Notes under the pieces: model-generated
The model's input: only the letters and a program-made list of their open reading frames with translations
Databases searched by the model: none
What the model was told of the DNA's origin: nothing
Origin: JBAZWV01 sp041660225
GTDB lineage: Bacteria > Patescibacteriota > Patescibacteriia > 2-12-FULL-60-25
Length of the DNA stretch: 64,000 bases
Direction: 5' to 3'
NCBI GenBank assembly: GCA_041660225.1
Contig: JBAZWV010000002.1
Location: 186,001 to 250,000, forward strand
In this document: one piece after another, positions 8,077-15,225 of the stretch
Layout of the letters: each line of letters starts with the position of its first letter
Position numbering within the stretch: position 1 is the first letter of the stretch
Program-made: the position numbers and the translations under genes

Positions 8077-9240
8077 ATGCTTCACCGCCGTTTTTTAGTT
8101 TCATTGTTCGCGATCCAGCTCGCCTTCGCATCGATGGCGTATGCGCATCCGCTTCATGCCGCTGAACTACCGTTTTCCGTGCGACAAGCTGTCGTGAAAG
8201 TCATCTGCGGAGAATGGCAGGGTTCGGGCGTCGTCGTGAACGGCGAAAAAGGATACGTGCTCACGAACGCGCACCTGATCGTAAACACGGAAACGGGCGC
8301 CCAACAAAACTTCGAGTGCAACGTTGCGTTTCTCCAAAACGATGGCACAACAAATGCAACGGTATTTTATAGCGCCATTCCCGAACGCTTCGTCTATGAT
8401 GAATCGCAAAACCGCGACTTCGCAATTCTAAAAATCGGACAACCGGTCAACCAAACAACGATCGCATCGTTTCCCTTTCTCAAAACGGATGAGTTTTCAA
8501 AAAACAATGATTCACTTTCCTTGATTGGATATCCCGGCTCATCGAAGAGTCGCCTTACCGTCACAACCGGAACGATCAGCGCTCTGGAACAAGGCATCAT
8601 CCAAACTGATGCCGTGATCACGCCTGGCATGTCGGGCGGCGCGGGTATTGATGCGAACAACAACCTCATCGGTCTCGCGACCCGCATCCTTCTCCGCGAA
8701 GTCTCCCCCGGTGTTGAGGAGGTCGTACATTATGAACTCGTCGATCTTCGCGCCATTCTCCTCTGGATGGATACGTTCGGTATTCAAATGCATGACACGT
8801 ACGTCACGCATGCCGATCCCGAGCGCTACCACGGTCCGACAGCGCTCGTTATCGAAGATCGTTTAACCTGTACGCTCCTCGCACGAAGTCCGATCAACTC
8901 AACCGTGTACTGTTTAAAATCCGACGGCACGCGCTTGGTGTTCCCGAATGACGCCGTCTACTATTCGTGGTTCTCCGACTTTTCAGGCGTACAAACACTC
9001 CAGCCGGAAGAACTCGCCCCATTCCGTATCGCATCAAACGTCACGCTAAAACCTGGAACGCTCGTCAAAATCCAAACGGATCCAAAAGTCTATCTCGTTG
9101 CGGATATCCTCGGCACACTCCGGTGGATCCCGACCGAAGAAAAAGCCGTCGATCTATTCGGTGAGGGCTGGGCCGGATTCGTCAAAGACGTTCCGGATAC
9201 GTTCTTCACGAATTACCGGATTGGCTCACCAATCAACTAG
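8077..9240 (+). CDS. Secreted trypsin-like serine protease
   Basis: 387 residues from the chosen ATG at 8077, which has AGGA six bases upstream and opens directly into a signal peptide (MLHRRFLVSLFAIQLAFASMAYA). ATGs at 8062 and 8023 are alternatives; the latter would abut the divergent HIT start. The protease domain carries the catalytic triad in the order His (LTNAH, about residue 66), Asp (NRDFAILKI, about 114), Ser (PGMSGGAGID, about 186), the V8/HtrA arrangement without a PDZ domain. A C-terminal domain of about 140 residues follows (TCTLLARSPINSTVYC to the end), with a KSDGTRLVFPN/LRWIPTEE pattern that looks like a small beta repeat. Likely exported housekeeping or scavenging protease. 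Confidence 0.88.
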   Translation: MLHRRFLVSLFAIQLAFASMAYAHPLHAAELPFSVRQAVVKVICGEWQGSGVVVNGEKGYVLTNAHLIVNTETGAQQNFECNVAFLQNDGTTNATVFYSAIPERFVYDESQNRDFAILKIGQPVNQTTIASFPFLKTDEFSKNNDSLSLIGYPGSSKSRLTVTTGTISALEQGIIQTDAVITPGMSGGAGIDANNNLIGLATRILLREVSPGVEEVVHYELVDLRAILLWMDTFGIQMHDTYVTHADPERYHGPTALVIEDRLTCTLLARSPINSTVYCLKSDGTRLVFPNDAVYYSWFSDFSGVQTLQPEELAPFRIASNVTLKPGTLVKIQTDPKVYLVADILGTLRWIPTEEKAVDLFGEGWAGFVKDVPDTFFTNYRIGSPIN

Positions 9241-9731
9241 TGAACAACGATCGTGCCCTTGAAATTACTCGATCCGCTGTAATATCCGTAGCTCCCCGCC
9301 GCAGTAAACGTCCGCTTATACGAAGCGCCATTCGCAATATTTCCGGAGTCCCAGTTAAACGCAGCGGTTGATGCCGTCGTCTGACTCGTTCCGCTCTTAT
9401 TGACCCACACGATTGAATCCCCGACATTGATCGCCATCGTTTGCGGCGAGAACCCCGTCGACGTAATCGTCACGGTCAGAGTCTGTGGGCCTGGTTTTGG
9501 CTTCACAACGGGCGCGCTCGGCTGCAACTGCGGATTCTTTTGCGTCGGAGGTTTTGTCGTTGTCTTCGGAGCCGTGCCGTTTGTCGGAGCTGAGGACGTC
9601 GCGACGATCGGATTCCCTTTTTCATCTTGCAGCACAGGAGCTTCGGGCAACGCACTCGTGGCTGGAGCCTTGGACGGACATCCCGCGCCGATCAACGCAA
9701 CAACGGAAAGCGAAAGGAGAAGACGTTTCAT
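9237..9731 (-). CDS. Lipoprotein with a cupredoxin-like domain lacking copper ligands
   Basis: 164 residues from ATG 9731. Signal peptide with lipobox ending LIGAGC, so a lipid-anchored surface protein. After a Pro/Thr/Lys-rich linker (about 25-75) comes a plastocyanin-like beta sandwich (VTITSTGFSPQTMAINVGDSIVWVN ... in pieces, ending FKGTIVV). In copper-binding relatives the pattern is N-x-H plus C-x-x-H-x(3-5)-M; here the positions read SGTSQTTAS and YYSGSSNFKG, so all four ligands are replaced. It is probably a structural or binding domain rather than a redox protein. The gene is convergent with the protease, overlapping it by four bases. Confidence 0.82.
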   Translation of the reverse strand: MKRLLLSLSVVALIGAGCPSKAPATSALPEAPVLQDEKGNPIVATSSAPTNGTAPKTTTKPPTQKNPQLQPSAPVVKPKPGPQTLTVTITSTGFSPQTMAINVGDSIVWVNKSGTSQTTASTAAFNWDSGNIANGASYKRTFTAAGSYGYYSGSSNFKGTIVVH

Positions 9732-9739
9732 ATGGACGT

Positions 9740-9768
9740 ATCGTATGCCAATACGGGAATAAAAACAA
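9740..9768 (-). promoter_or_regulatory. Promoter of the cupredoxin-like lipoprotein
   Basis: Minus strand TTGTTT (9763-9768), 17-base spacer, TACGAT (9740-9745), only eight bases before the ATG, suggesting a leaderless or nearly leaderless mRNA. It lies in the T-tract of the preceding terminator. Confidence 0.45.
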
Positions 9769-9788
9769 AAAGAGCGAAGAACTCGCTC
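9760..9788 (-). terminator. Terminator of the 153-residue orphan
   Basis: On the minus strand GAGCGA / TCGCTC (9783-9788 with 9772-9777), a five-base loop, then TTTTTGTTTTT. The stem includes the stop codon of the gene at 9787. Confidence 0.7.
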
Positions 9789-10248
9789 ATGACCGAAAGG
9801 CATTGCGTTGATAGTGCTCGAGGATACGATGCAAGACCTGTTCCGCATCTTCCTGATTGAGAATTCCGTCTTTCGGTAACCCGACGAGAAGCATCTCCAA
9901 AACGTTTGTCCGCCTCCGTTCGACCGGATCCTGCGGATTCCCTGAGCTCACGTCCCATCGCCAAACCTCGTGCAAAAAGGTGAGGGTCAGGAATTGGCTA
10001 TCGAAGGTTGGCGCGTACTTGAGCATGAGCCACGGTCGTTTTTTTGAATTGCTCTTCCCATACGACCACTCAATATATGCGCTCTCGCCATTCGTTACGA
10101 ACCAGAAGACACACGGTTCGCGATTTCCACTCCCATCGTACTCCTGCACTCGGCTGCGTTTTTTACGCACCTCATACTTGTCGAGCAGTGCAATGAACGT
10201 GTTCGTCCAGACATGCGATTCTCGTGGATACCCATCGAGCTTGAACAT
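9787..10248 (-). CDS. Orphan protein, 153 residues, function unknown
   Basis: Not recognised. The ATG at 10248 is preceded by a strong GGGAGG six to seven bases upstream. The protein is mixed alpha/beta without signal peptide or membrane span. The N-terminal half holds a conserved-looking block of aromatic and charged residues (CVFWFVTNGESAYIEWSYGKSNSKKRPWLMLKYAP), the C-terminal half is helical (EDAEQVLHRILEHYQR). Flanked by tRNA-Asp upstream and its own terminator. Possibly a small cytoplasmic binding protein, but nothing in it fixes a role. Confidence 0.7.
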   Translation of the reverse strand: MFKLDGYPRESHVWTNTFIALLDKYEVRKKRSRVQEYDGSGNREPCVFWFVTNGESAYIEWSYGKSNSKKRPWLMLKYAPTFDSQFLTLTFLHEVWRWDVSSGNPQDPVERRRTNVLEMLLVGLPKDGILNQEDAEQVLHRILEHYQRNAFRS

Positions 10249-10315
10249 TTATAGCCTCCCCCGATAAAGGACTTCGCGTACCTTAAGGCCGAGAAGAACG
10301 GCGGTCAAGAATACG

Positions 10316-10337
10316 AAAAAACGTCCCTTGCGGGACG
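10316..10337 (-). terminator. Terminator of tRNA-Asp
   Basis: Minus strand stem GTCCC/GGGAC (10332-10336 with 10323-10327), four-base loop, followed by a run of T, starting nine bases after the encoded CCA. Confidence 0.65.
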
Positions 10338-10345
10338 CTTGTTCG

Positions 10346-10423
10346 TGGCGGATGCGAAGGGATTCGAACCCTCGGTCTTCTCCGTGACAGGGAGACGTGT
10401 TAACCGGGCTACACCACGCATCC
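10346..10423 (-). tRNA. tRNA-Asp (GTC)
   Basis: Cloverleaf on the minus strand: acceptor GGATGCG/CGCATCC, D arm GTGT/ACAC, anticodon stem TCTCC/GGAGA with loop CTGTCAC (anticodon GTC, codons GAC/GAT), T arm GAGGG-TTCGAAT-CCCTT, discriminator G and encoded CCA. 75 bases plus CCA. G73 with the GTC anticodon fits aspartate identity. Confidence 0.95.
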
Positions 10424-10444
10424 GTGGCTTTTTTCTGCCGCGTG

Positions 10445-10473
10445 AAGGTACCACGCGTTTTGATGCTTGGCAA
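10445..10473 (-). promoter_or_regulatory. Promoter of tRNA-Asp
   Basis: Minus strand TTGCCA (10468-10473), 17-base spacer ending TGG, TACCTT (10445-10450); 21 bases before the mature 5' end, leaving a short 5' leader for RNase P. Confidence 0.5.
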
Positions 10474-10522
10474 GAGGCGCTTGACGGCCTTCCACGCAAC
10501 ACCGTACGCTTCGGGAAACGAC

Positions 10523-10960
10523 ATGAAGACGCTGTTTCGCGTTCCGATGCGGGTCCACAACGGCCTGCTATTGATGACCTATCTTGCCGCGAACCACGAG
10601 GCCGGTATTCCGATATCGCTGGAAGAAATCGCCGAACGCGAAAAAATCTCCCAAGGCTTCCTCGAAGAAGTCGCCGGAACGCTGCGCCAAGCAGGACTCA
10701 TCGAAGGAAAACGCGGATCAAAGGGCGGATACGTGATGACAGATCGGCCAGAGAACGTGACGGTCGCTTCAATCATCGATGCGATCGAAGGACCCGTCGC
10801 GCTTGTCGATTGCTTGATGGATGATGCCGCATGTCCGTCCGAAGATGGTTGCTCGAATCGAAAAATCTGGAAGACGGTTCAAGATCGCATCACCGATACC
10901 CTGGAAGGAATTCGTTTATCTGAACTTGTCTCGACAAAATACGAAACAACACGCGTATGA
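10523..10960 (+). CDS. Rrf2-family transcription regulator (IscR/SufR type)
   Basis: 145 residues starting MKTLFRVPMRVHNGLLLMTYLA, the normal Rrf2 N-terminus, so the ATG at 10523 is preferred over an upstream in-frame ATG at 10397 that lies inside tRNA-Asp. Winged-helix with EIAEREKISQGFLEEVAGTLRQAGLI and GKRGSKGGY, the wing signature. Three cysteines in DCLMDDAACPSEDGC (spacing x6 and x5) sit where IscR-type proteins bind a 2Fe-2S cluster, so it may sense iron-sulfur status or redox; no suf or isc genes are in view. TTGACG and TACGCT with an 18-base gap lie upstream. Its stop overlaps the next ATG (ATGA). Confidence 0.88.
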   Translation: MKTLFRVPMRVHNGLLLMTYLAANHEAGIPISLEEIAEREKISQGFLEEVAGTLRQAGLIEGKRGSKGGYVMTDRPENVTVASIIDAIEGPVALVDCLMDDAACPSEDGCSNRKIWKTVQDRITDTLEGIRLSELVSTKYETTRV

Positions 10961-11370
10961 ACTATTGGCTCCTCAAAACCGAACCGGAGGTCTACTCGTG
11001 GGAACGCTTCGTTGAAGACAAGAAGACGCGATGGGAGGGCGTGCGGAACTATCAGGCGCGCAACAATCTTCGTCTCATGAAACCGGGCGACCTGGCGTTC
11101 ATCTATCATAGCGGCGACGAAAAAACGATCATGGGCATCGCGCGCGTCACAAGCGACGCCTATGACGACCCGACCGCGAGCGAAGGCAACTGGTCCGTCG
11201 TGGACGTCGAAGCCGTCACGCCGCTCGTGCGTCCGATGAGTTTGGATGAAGTGAAGAATACGTATCTCCTAAACGTCATGCCACTCGCGACACAATCGCG
11301 ACTCTCTGTTCAACCTGTAAGCGAAACGCAATGGAACTTGATTCTCAAAATCGCAAAGACGCAGGTGTAA
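10957..11370 (+). CDS. EVE-domain protein (PUA-like)
   Basis: 137 residues, a complete stand-alone EVE domain: NYWLLKTEPEVYSWERF at the N-terminus, WEGVRNYQARNNLR, MKPGDLAFIYHSG and MGIARVTSDAYDDPT. EVE domains share the PUA/YTH fold and are thought to bind modified bases in DNA or RNA; which one is unknown here. It overlaps the Rrf2 gene by four bases and its 3' end overlaps the following phosphatase gene by 40 bases, so the three genes form one unit. Confidence 0.92.
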   Translation: MNYWLLKTEPEVYSWERFVEDKKTRWEGVRNYQARNNLRLMKPGDLAFIYHSGDEKTIMGIARVTSDAYDDPTASEGNWSVVDVEAVTPLVRPMSLDEVKNTYLLNVMPLATQSRLSVQPVSETQWNLILKIAKTQV

Positions 11371-11729
11371 TCGCACTCGTACGCCACGGATCGTACAATA
11401 CCGAAACGGGTGAACTAGATGAAAAAGGCCGTGAAGACGCACGCGCTGTCGCAAGCTCTTTGCGTGAAAAAGAAGAGTGGACGCGTATCGTAACATCTCC
11501 TTCGAGACGCACCGCAGAAACCGGTCGGATCATTGCAAATGAGATCGGAATCCCAATGGAAACGGACGAGCGATGGGCGGAGATGTCGAAACATCGCGAG
11601 CGACTCGCAGAACTCACGCCGGGAACGATTTACGTCACGCATCTCCCGATTCTGCGCGGACTCGTTGCGGGCTGGGAACCGAACGTCGGCGAAGCAAAGG
11701 TTATCCGCCTCGACGAAATCTCGTACTAG
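11331..11729 (+). CDS. Histidine phosphatase superfamily protein (SixA/phosphoglycerate mutase-like)
   Basis: 132 residues with the catalytic LVRHGSYN motif (His at about residue 19), a second conserved Arg in SPSRRTAETG and the second catalytic His in YVTHLPILRG. The short length matches SixA-like phosphatases more than mutases. The ATG at 11331 lies 40 bases inside the EVE gene; no later in-frame start precedes the catalytic histidine, which supports the overlap. The stop overlaps the end of convergent pyk by four bases. Substrate unknown: a phosphohistidine protein or small phosphoester. Confidence 0.85.
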   Translation: MELDSQNRKDAGVIALVRHGSYNTETGELDEKGREDARAVASSLREKEEWTRIVTSPSRRTAETGRIIANEIGIPMETDERWAEMSKHRERLAELTPGTIYVTHLPILRGLVAGWEPNVGEAKVIRLDEISY

Positions 11730-13153
11730 GCCTTCGTGATCTCAACGCGCACAACGCCGTCACGACGACTCGCTGCGGTCCCGCTGACCAAAATCAAACG
11801 CTGACCATGTTTCAAGCGCTTTGCTTTGCGAAGCGCTTCAAGACCCGCCTTGAGCAACAGCTCGGGCGTTTTTTTATGTGAAATGCAGATCGGTTGAACG
11901 CCCCACGTCAGTTGCAACACGCGTTCCATATGCGGATCTGTCACGATGGCGTGGACCGGTGTTTCGGGACGAAATGAGCTGATGTCGTGTACGGCTCGTC
12001 CATCATCGGAAAGAACCACGACGGGCGGCTTCTCAAGCGCTTCGACGAGCACGCGCACCGTTGCACCAACGACATCATCCATATCTTTTGGCGCCGTAAC
12101 ATCGACGAGATTCACATCATCAAATCGCGAAGCTTCTGTTGCACGGATCGTATCCGCCATCACACGCACGGCTTCGACGGGATAACTCCCGCTTGCCGTT
12201 TCTCCAGAGAGCATCACCGCATCCGCATGATCCGTCACCGCGTTTGCGATATCAGAAACTTCCGCGCGTGTCGGCCGAGGATTCCGAATCATCGAATCAA
12301 GCATCTGCGTTGCGACGATGACCGGCTTCCCCGCTTCGCGACATGCGGCAATCAATTGCTTTTGGATAACAGGAACATTCGCCGCCGGTGTTTCGATCCC
12401 CAAATCACCGCGTCCAATCATCACCGCGTCTGTGAGCGGAAGGATTTCGTCGAACCGATCTACACCTTCCTGCTTTTCGATCTTTACTACGATCTTGATC
12501 CGTTTTCCCTTCGGACCTTTCCGATCCAGTAGTCGTCGCAGATCCTTCACGTCCTCCGGAGAACGCACAAACGAGAGCGCGATAAAATCCACACCGAGCG
12601 ATACGCCGAAAGCCGCGTCCGCCCGATCCTTATCCGATAACGCAGGCAAACTCAATTTCGTTCCGGGAAGATTCAAGCCTTTGTGCGACGTGAGCGTCCC
12701 TCCTTGAATCACCTGCGTAAACACTCGACGACCTTCGACGTGCTGGACCTGAACTTCAAGAAGCCCGTCATCGAGCAACATCCGCTCGCCACGCTTCACA
12801 TCCTGATGTAGCGATTCAAGCGTGACCGGAATGTCGCCGGATGCGATGTTTGATCCCGTCGCAAAAATAGCCGTGCGTCCCGTCACAAGTTTCACCCCTT
12901 CCTTCGGGAGGTCGCCGACGCGTATTTTCGGTCCCTGCAGATCCTGCAAAATGGCGAACGGTTTCCCGAGACGTTTACCGACCAACCCCAAATGCTTGAA
13001 CATCGCGCGATGCTCATCATATGTTCCGTGCGAAAAATTCAACCGCGCCACGTCCATTCCCGCCTGTCCCAGTTTAAACAGCGTTGCAGGATCTCGTGAT
13101 GCCGGGCCGATCGTACAGACGATCTTGGTGCGCTTTGGAGCAATGATGGGCAT
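11726..13153 (-). CDS. pyk: Pyruvate kinase
   Basis: Final ATP-yielding step of glycolysis, phosphoenolpyruvate to pyruvate. 475 residues, full length: RTKIVCTIGPASRD, MDVARLNFSHG (K/Mg and substrate site), B-domain about 70-165, KIVVKIEKQEGVDRFDEIL, MIGRGDLGIETP, VATQMLDSMIRNPRPTRAEVSD and DAVMLSGETASGSYPVEAV, then the C-domain. No extra PEP-utilising domain. It begins a short distance after nrdR, with its own likely promoter at the nrdR stop, and converges on the phosphatase gene. Confidence 0.97.
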   Translation of the reverse strand: MPIIAPKRTKIVCTIGPASRDPATLFKLGQAGMDVARLNFSHGTYDEHRAMFKHLGLVGKRLGKPFAILQDLQGPKIRVGDLPKEGVKLVTGRTAIFATGSNIASGDIPVTLESLHQDVKRGERMLLDDGLLEVQVQHVEGRRVFTQVIQGGTLTSHKGLNLPGTKLSLPALSDKDRADAAFGVSLGVDFIALSFVRSPEDVKDLRRLLDRKGPKGKRIKIVVKIEKQEGVDRFDEILPLTDAVMIGRGDLGIETPAANVPVIQKQLIAACREAGKPVIVATQMLDSMIRNPRPTRAEVSDIANAVTDHADAVMLSGETASGSYPVEAVRVMADTIRATEASRFDDVNLVDVTAPKDMDDVVGATVRVLVEALEKPPVVVLSDDGRAVHDISSFRPETPVHAIVTDPHMERVLQLTWGVQPICISHKKTPELLLKAGLEALRKAKRLKHGQRLILVSGTAASRRDGVVRVEITKA

Positions 13154-13164
13154 AGAATGCGCCC

Positions 13165-13193
13165 ATCATAGCGCGCCGAACGAACGGCGTCAT
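13165..13193 (-). promoter_or_regulatory. Probable pyk promoter
   Basis: Minus strand ATGACG (13188-13193, overlapping the nrdR stop), 17-base spacer, TATGAT (13165-13170), 11 bases before the ATG. Confidence 0.45.
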
Positions 13194-13648
13194 TGACCGT
13201 CTTTGAGCTCGTCCAATTCTTTTTTGAATGACTTCACGTCCTCGAATGAGCGGTACACCGAAGCAAATCGGATGTACGCGACCTGATCGAATTCCTTTAA
13301 TCGATTCATCACGATCTCTCCAATCTGCGAACTCGTAATTTCTCCTCCCTGCGTCTCGCGTTGAATGTCGCGTTCAATACCATGAATCAGCGATCGAAAC
13401 GCTGCCTCGGTATGCGATCGCTTTTCCAATCCGCGTTTCAACCCCCGTTCAATTTTGTCGCGCGAATACGTTTCATGATTCCCATCACGTTTTACAACAC
13501 GAACATCGAGAAGCTCGATTTCTTCGTTCGTAGAAAACCGGTGACCGCACGATTCACACTCCCGCCGCCGCCGAATGGCCGTCCCATCCGTCGCCAGCCG
13601 TGTATCAATCACCTTCGTATCCTCATTACTGCAGACGGGACAGTACAT
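13190..13648 (-). CDS. nrdR: NrdR, ribonucleotide reductase repressor
   Basis: 152 residues, canonical size. N-terminal zinc ribbon with C3-x2-C6 and C31-x2-C34 (MYCPVCSNEDTKVIDTR, RRRRECESCGHRF) and an ATP-cone domain from about 48 to 138 (VVKRDGNHETYSRDKI, RSLIHGIERDIQ, RFASVYRSFEDV). NrdR senses ATP/dATP and represses ribonucleotide reductase genes at NrdR boxes; no nrd genes are in this window. There is no visible Shine-Dalgarno; a T7 run lies just before the ATG. Repeat element A separates it from ftsZ. Confidence 0.95.
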   Translation of the reverse strand: MYCPVCSNEDTKVIDTRLATDGTAIRRRRECESCGHRFSTNEEIELLDVRVVKRDGNHETYSRDKIERGLKRGLEKRSHTEAAFRSLIHGIERDIQRETQGGEITSSQIGEIVMNRLKEFDQVAYIRFASVYRSFEDVKSFKKELDELKDGQ

Positions 13649-13686
13649 AGTTATAAAAAAATCCGTCGTTTATTTCTCCTCCCTCA

Positions 13687-13775
13687 GAGGATGCGGTGTC
13701 GTCGCGGAACGTGCGAGGACGTTGACCATCTCCTAAAGGAATCCGCAGTGAGTGAAGCGACGACACCGCATCCTC
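13687..13775. repeat. Long-armed inverted repeat element A
   Basis: Perfect 19-bp inverted arms at 13687-13705 and 13757-13775 enclose a 51-base core. The core contains GCGAGGAC (13714-13720 region) and TCCGCAG, which also occur in the cores of elements B and C, but the rest differs. It begins two bases after the ftsZ stop. No T-run follows immediately, so it is not a standard terminator, although it could stop or stabilise the ftsZ transcript. Confidence 0.8.
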
Positions 13776-13777
13776 CC

Positions 13778-15091
13778 TTACATCATTTTCTTCCGAATAA
13801 ACGCCGGAATCTCCAAATCCTCATCGTTCGATTCTTTCGCAGCCGGAACCGAAGCGGGCGGCGGCATCGGCGGACGCGTCTGTTGCACTGGTGCGTAGGC
13901 CGGAGTCTGAACATGCGGCTGACGCGCGGCCGGTTGCGTATCTACCTGTTGTTGTCGTGGAACGGCCGGAGCTTCTTCAGCCTGTCGCGACGGTTCATTC
14001 GGTGTCACAACCGTACGTTGTTCCGTCGTTGCGTTGCGTGATGCAAAGGAAACACGTTCGAGTGCTTCGGTCGGACGGCTGGTCGGAGGAACGTACACGC
14101 CGGAACCAAGAACCGTTTTGGTTCGCGGTCGTTCGGTGCGCTGATCAAATCCTGTCGCGATAACCGTGACCTTTACTTCATCCTTCATGGATTCATCGAT
14201 AATGGCACCGAAGATAACCTTGGCTTGCGGGTCCGTGGACTGCGTAATGACTTTCGCAGCTTCCGAAACTTCGTACATGCCAAGATTGGATCCGCCCGTG
14301 ATGGTAAAGAGAATGCCTTTGGCACCGTCGATAGAAACTTCGAGGAGCGGCGATGCGATGGCTGCCTTGGCCGCATCTGCCGCGCGGTTCTCACCATGGC
14401 CGCGACCGATGCCCATCAACGCTGAACCTCGGTTCGACATGATGGCGCGTACGTCGGCAAAGTCGACGTTGATAAGACCCGGAACCGTAATGAGTTCAGA
14501 GATACCCTGCACACCCTGACGCAGCACATCATCGACAATCTCGAACGCATCGAGAAGAGATGTTTTCCGATCAATGATCTGAAGAATGCGATCGTTCGGG
14601 ATCGTGATCATGGTATCGACCGCTTCAGCCAAATTGTCATACCCTGCATCGGCGATCACGCGACGCTGCGCGCCTTCGAACATAAACGGACGCGTAACGA
14701 CAGCGACCGTGAGCGCTCCCATCTCTTGCGCGATTGCCGCCACGACCGGACCGGCACCCGTTCCTGTTCCGCCTCCAAGACCACACGTCACGAACACCAT
14801 GTCCGCGCCCTTCAGCGCTTCGCGAATTTCCGTCGCGCTCTCTTCTGCAGCGCGAGCACCAATCTCCGGATCCATGCCGGCGCCAAGACCGCGCGTTGCT
14901 GTCTTGCCGATATGAAGCTTCACGGAAGCAAGAGAGTGATGGAGCGCCTGAACATCCGTATTCATGGCGATGAATTCCACACCTCGAATTTTCGACGCGA
15001 CCATGCGATTGACCGCAGATCCGCCTGATCCGCCAACGCCAACAACTTTGATCTTGGCGAAGGTTTCGATGTCGGGTTTGATTTCAGCCAT
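13778..15091 (-). CDS. ftsZ: Cell division GTPase FtsZ
   Basis: Tubulin-like GTPase that forms the Z ring. 437 residues. Nucleotide-binding sequences: VVGVGGSGGSAVNRM, FIAMNTDVQALHHS, the tubulin signature GGGTGTGAGP at about 106-115, RPFMFEGAQRR, and the T7 loop NVDFADVRAIM with catalytic acids. A disordered Pro/Gln linker (about 320-420) leads to the conserved C-terminal peptide DLEIPAFIRKK that binds FtsA. It has its own promoter and is separated from upstream ftsA by a terminator, so FtsZ can be made independently of the surface/ftsA transcript. Confidence 0.98.
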   Translation of the reverse strand: MAEIKPDIETFAKIKVVGVGGSGGSAVNRMVASKIRGVEFIAMNTDVQALHHSLASVKLHIGKTATRGLGAGMDPEIGARAAEESATEIREALKGADMVFVTCGLGGGTGTGAGPVVAAIAQEMGALTVAVVTRPFMFEGAQRRVIADAGYDNLAEAVDTMITIPNDRILQIIDRKTSLLDAFEIVDDVLRQGVQGISELITVPGLINVDFADVRAIMSNRGSALMGIGRGHGENRAADAAKAAIASPLLEVSIDGAKGILFTITGGSNLGMYEVSEAAKVITQSTDPQAKVIFGAIIDESMKDEVKVTVIATGFDQRTERPRTKTVLGSGVYVPPTSRPTEALERVSFASRNATTEQRTVVTPNEPSRQAEEAPAVPRQQQVDTQPAARQPHVQTPAYAPVQQTRPPMPPPASVPAAKESNDEDLEIPAFIRKKMM

Positions 15092-15158
15092 AGTATTGAA
15101 TACGAGATGTGATCATTCAAGGCTTTATTGAGCCACAAAAGTGTTCTCGATAGATCTA

Positions 15159-15187
15159 ACGATACAAACCAACCCGACGTACGTCAA
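15159..15187 (-). promoter_or_regulatory. ftsZ promoter
   Basis: Minus strand TTGACG (15182-15187), 17-base spacer, TATCGT (15159-15164). The -35 box sits in the T-tract of the ftsA terminator. It leaves a leader of about 60 bases. Confidence 0.5.
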
Positions 15188-15222
15188 GGAAAAATAAAAA
15201 CATCCGCCTGTCTGGCGGATGT
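15185..15222 (-). terminator. Terminator after ftsA
   Basis: Nine-bp stem ACATCCGCC/GGCGGATGT (15200-15208 and 15214-15222), five-base loop, followed on the minus strand by TTTTTATTTTT. Three bases after the ftsA stop. Confidence 0.8.
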
Positions 15223-15225
15223 TCG

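Noticed and set aside
10249..10560. 103-residue minus-strand reading frame over tRNA-Asp
   Set aside because: It runs through the tRNA gene, its promoter and its terminator; its protein has no coherent composition.
13649..13686. TTTTTTTATAACT before nrdR as a promoter
   Set aside because: TATAAC would place the transcription start after the ATG.
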